Below the pieces are notes generated by a model. The model was not told the DNA's origin. It was given only the letters and a program-made list of their open reading frames with translations, and ran no database searches. Of a stretch of 64,000 nt of DNA, positions 61,089 through 64,000 are shown piece by piece. A program made the translations under genes and the position numbers. Position 1 is the first letter of the stretch. Every line of letters begins with the position of its first letter. This stretch comes from Bedellia somnulentella (lineage: Eukaryota; Arthropoda; Insecta; Lepidoptera; Bedelliidae), in NCBI GenBank assembly GCA_963576735.1, contig OY755186.1, forward strand, positions 11,829,970-11,893,969. The letters are read 5' to 3'.

Positions 61089-61751
61089 TATGGAAACTAT
61101 GTCAATTTATGCATCATTTAAGAGTCTTAAATTAAGACTCAACAATTGTTGGGTACTTTTTAAATAATTATTGTTATATGATGGTCAAGTCTGAAAGATT
61201 ATGGACCGATAGCAGTAGTTTGTGGAATTATTTGCATTATACTTTAATATCAAACTATTAATAGAGAAAAAAAACATGTGAAAAATCAACTCACGAAAAG
61301 GAACCATTTATAATGACATGTTATTAAAGTGTTTTTACATCTGTTTTCAGGGAAAATATAATGTCAAAGGAATAGCACAATAATATTTGTGATATTATCT
61401 TTCCAGCATATTGTCGACCAACAAAGACCTTAGATGGCCGATGTGTATTTGCACAAGGCGATAATCTTGTCACGGTACACTTGACATGAAACGGTCCCCA
61501 TTGATTGGGGATTACCACCAGATCCTGAGATGCTTATCAATAATATTTCTGGCAAATATTTGGAAACGAGCCGGATTACAGGACCTTTCAATGACACGAT
61601 GTATTTGAGGATAATGTTCATGTGATTTTAACATTTCAATGTCGGGAGGTTAAACTTTTTTTTAACTTACTGTATGAAGCTACATGATGCTTGAAATGAG
61701 TTAAATATTTTTAAACCTATATTGTATCTATTGTAAAATTATTCAGATATT

Positions 61752-62000
61752 ACATACATACACGTATACTCACGGCTGTAATTCCCTAAAAGGGGTAGCC
61801 AGAGCTAAGGAATTAGAAATTCCTCAGCCACTTTTGGAAAGTTGCGTGGGGAAAAGATGGTAAAGTAAAGGTTGTTGATGATGGGTCTCCAACCGCATCG
61901 CCCAAAAATCCCTTTAAAGCCCCAATACCGTTATTCACCTCTTACGTACACCCATCGGAAGAAATGGGGTAGTGCTATTCTAAGCCGAAACTACACAGCA
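61752..62000 (-). mobile_element. SINE family A copy with an 11-bp target duplication
   Basis: Full length. Flanked by perfect ATTCAGATATT repeats (61741-61751 and 62001-62011), which fixes the element ends and marks it as relatively young. Confidence 0.9.
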
Positions 62001-63467
62001 ATTCAGATATTGTTTCTCCAAATAATTTGAAGTCACTTTCGTAATGGGGAAAGGAAAGCAGTTTAAAATTGCATGATTCTCGTACCATACTCCCGTTCAT
62101 TCCAAAGATATGAAAAGCTGTGGATAATGCTCGTTTCAGACGCGTGCCAGCGTAAGATGAGTTATTTTTCCTTCATTGTTCTGAAAAGTCAGGTACTAAA
62201 CACTACTCAATACTGGCTGCTTCGTAAGTCAACGCAACAAAATAATTACGGACTCCTAAATCTTTACATAAATCTCAAAAAGCAAGTATCTTAAGACCTT
62301 TCTTATCTTATAGACACCATCTCTTTACCAAATGGTGTAAAGTTACAATGACACCCACAAACTATTATCTAAAATAAGATACCAACAAAAAATGTGTTCT
62401 CATGCTATTAATCTTTAGTAACAGTTTTGCTTGACGTTTCTAAATCTATGAGATTGAAAGAATTCAATGAAAACTCTACCGATACTGCCTCACAGTGGAC
62501 CTTTCAATGTAAAATTCACGCCTGAATTAATTTCATACAATTCTGAGTTAATTGAATGTGTAGAACATTTTTTATCTTTTAATCTGTTGGTCGTTCGTTT
62601 GTTGATGTTTTAATAATAACCTGGGCTCGTTTTGACAATGGGAATATTTTTGCAACGTAGTGTGATGGCGCAATTATTATTATGTTATAAGTATAAGTTT
62701 AAACAGAACGCTTCGTTGATTCTTTACAAGATGGAGTTACTTCTTTAATATACACTAAAGAGAAAAATGATCGTAATATGTAATGCAATATGTTCAGATG
62801 TGCAAGCCTAAAAACATGTTTGTAAAAATATGTTAGTTTTGCTATTATTGCTAAGAATTCAGAAATGGATGAAGCAAAGTGTTTTATTTCTTTTTGTCAT
62901 AGTTCAGTTGCAAAATATGCATGAAGGTTGATTAGCTAAGATGTAATTGATACTCCTACATTGTGTCCTCACTTTTGGCCTTTCCAAAATCTAGTCAGTA
63001 TGTAAGTCTTAAACGTTTTTCAGGATTGTTAACGATGAGGAAAATTCATGTATTTTTTTTAACTGCCCGCTCTATGCGTGTCTCTAAGTTATATAGGATA
63101 GAGATAAAAATGGAATCATAACCAGTGACCAAGCTAGATACCTATGTCATACAGCGCCACGCTCACGACTCTTGGGAGGCTTATACCAGTGGCAGGCAAG
63201 GATGGTACTAATTTGGGGTACTTCGATGTCGCCAGCAAAATCGATGTCCGGAGTAGTATGTTCTGTGTCTGTGAGTAGCCTCTAATGGCACGGATCAACG
63301 AGTCCTCGGAAACTGAGAGATATTGTGTAGTAGACCGCAGATCGTTAGAGTGGATTGGACTCATGGATCCTATCATAGTATCTACAAGAAATTCCTGTGA
63401 ATTAATCCTTGATTGTCCTGAGTTCTAAGTCTCTTTGGAGACTATCTTTGTGTTGTAATATATTTAT

Positions 63468-63578
63468 ACATACATATAATCACGGCTATATATTCCTAAA
63501 AAGGGGTAAACTAAACGAGAGCATCAGAATTGGAAATTTCTCAATACTTCTTTGCGTTTAGTAGGGAAAAAGATTGTT
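63468..63578 (-). mobile_element. Partial, diverged SINE family A copy
   Basis: Starts with the CATACATATAATCACGGC tail complement, then loses similarity after about 110 bp. Confidence 0.55.
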
Positions 63579-64000
63579 TACATAATGATTAAAAATGAAA
63601 AAGTTCTAATATCCTTAGTCGACTTTTTGTATGTCATAAACAGGAAGAAATTGGTTAGTGCTTTTCGAAGCCATCTAATATATTTGCAGATGAATTACAT
63701 AATATACATACGCCTTATTTATTTTTTGTACTTAACTAGTCCAAATATATCCTCAACTCATAAAAACCTTTCCTTCTCGAATACGTTAATAATCCTTAAT
63801 TTCCGTAATATTTGTGCAAAGTATGTGACTTTTACGAGATTCCCCATTAGTTTAGATAAGTGTGAGCTATTGAGTGATGATCGCTGGGTGTGCAGGCGAC
63901 CCGCCATATCTTCAGTTACAAATATTTTGGAAATATTTCTCTGACTTGTCGGTGCTTTATCTACAGCCTCTTCCTTTCGGTTGCTTCTTATAACACACGT

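Noticed and set aside
63552..63944. 130-codon frame at the window end
   Set aside because: Begins in SINE debris and is very rich in Ile/Leu/Tyr/Asn, as expected of AT-rich random DNA.
1..64000. CRISPR arrays, bacterial operons, riboswitches
   Set aside because: No regularly spaced repeats of that type; the window is eukaryotic (TATA/polyA genes, SINEs, Helitrons, mariner).

Overview
This 64 kb window looks like nuclear DNA of a moth or butterfly (Lepidoptera). It is AT-rich and gene-poor. It carries several families of short retroelements of a kind familiar from lepidopteran genomes: SINEs and LINE ends whose tails are TATG-rich or TTATG-rich, Helitrons ending in CTAG, and a mariner. The order-level call rests on my recognition of these families and was not checked by a database search.

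Only two host protein genes are convincing, and they belong together. An Enhancer of split type bHLH-Orange-WRPW repressor lies at 16414-17010 on the minus strand. A Bearded-family (E(spl)m4/malpha-like) protein lies at 45946-46428, also on the minus strand. Both are single-exon Notch-pathway genes. This pairing is the core of the insect E(spl) complex, so the window is probably most or all of a reduced E(spl) complex, with about 29 kb of non-coding DNA between the two genes. The bHLH promoter has a textbook Su(H) paired site (17-bp gap) with proneural E-boxes beside it and a TATA box. The 3' UTRs of both genes carry Brd-box and K-box motifs, and malpha also carries a GY-box; in Drosophila these are microRNA target sites for exactly these genes. 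The intergenic DNA holds further high-affinity Su(H) matches (30.7, 34.1, five at 36.3-38.8, 47.8, 48.8, 49.0 and 49.5 kb). I saw none of this class in the flanking 1-17 kb or 50-64 kb. This suggests a dispersed Notch-responsive regulatory landscape. In the inferred circuit, Notch/Su(H) with proneural factors switches both genes on; the bHLH protein represses proneural targets with Groucho, the Bearded protein restrains Neuralized, and 3' UTR sites damp both messages.

The rest is mobile DNA and unassigned sequence. 1-16 kb: a tRNA-headed SINE (1418), a palindromic MITE (4583), LINE tails, a 0.77-kb element with TIRs of about 100 bp (13289) and tandem repeats. 17-30 kb: SINEs at 19535, 24664 and 25680. 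30-39 kb: candidate enhancers, small tandem duplications and a fossil ORF with two in-frame TGAs (35128-35442). 40-45 kb: a Helitron (40010-40971). 46-53 kb: malpha, a duplicated exon-like cassette (48899 and 49423) and a second Helitron (52351-53375) with a SINE inside it. 56-62 kb: a composite TIR element with tRNA-like inverted repeats (56672) and a structurally intact mariner (59798-61088).
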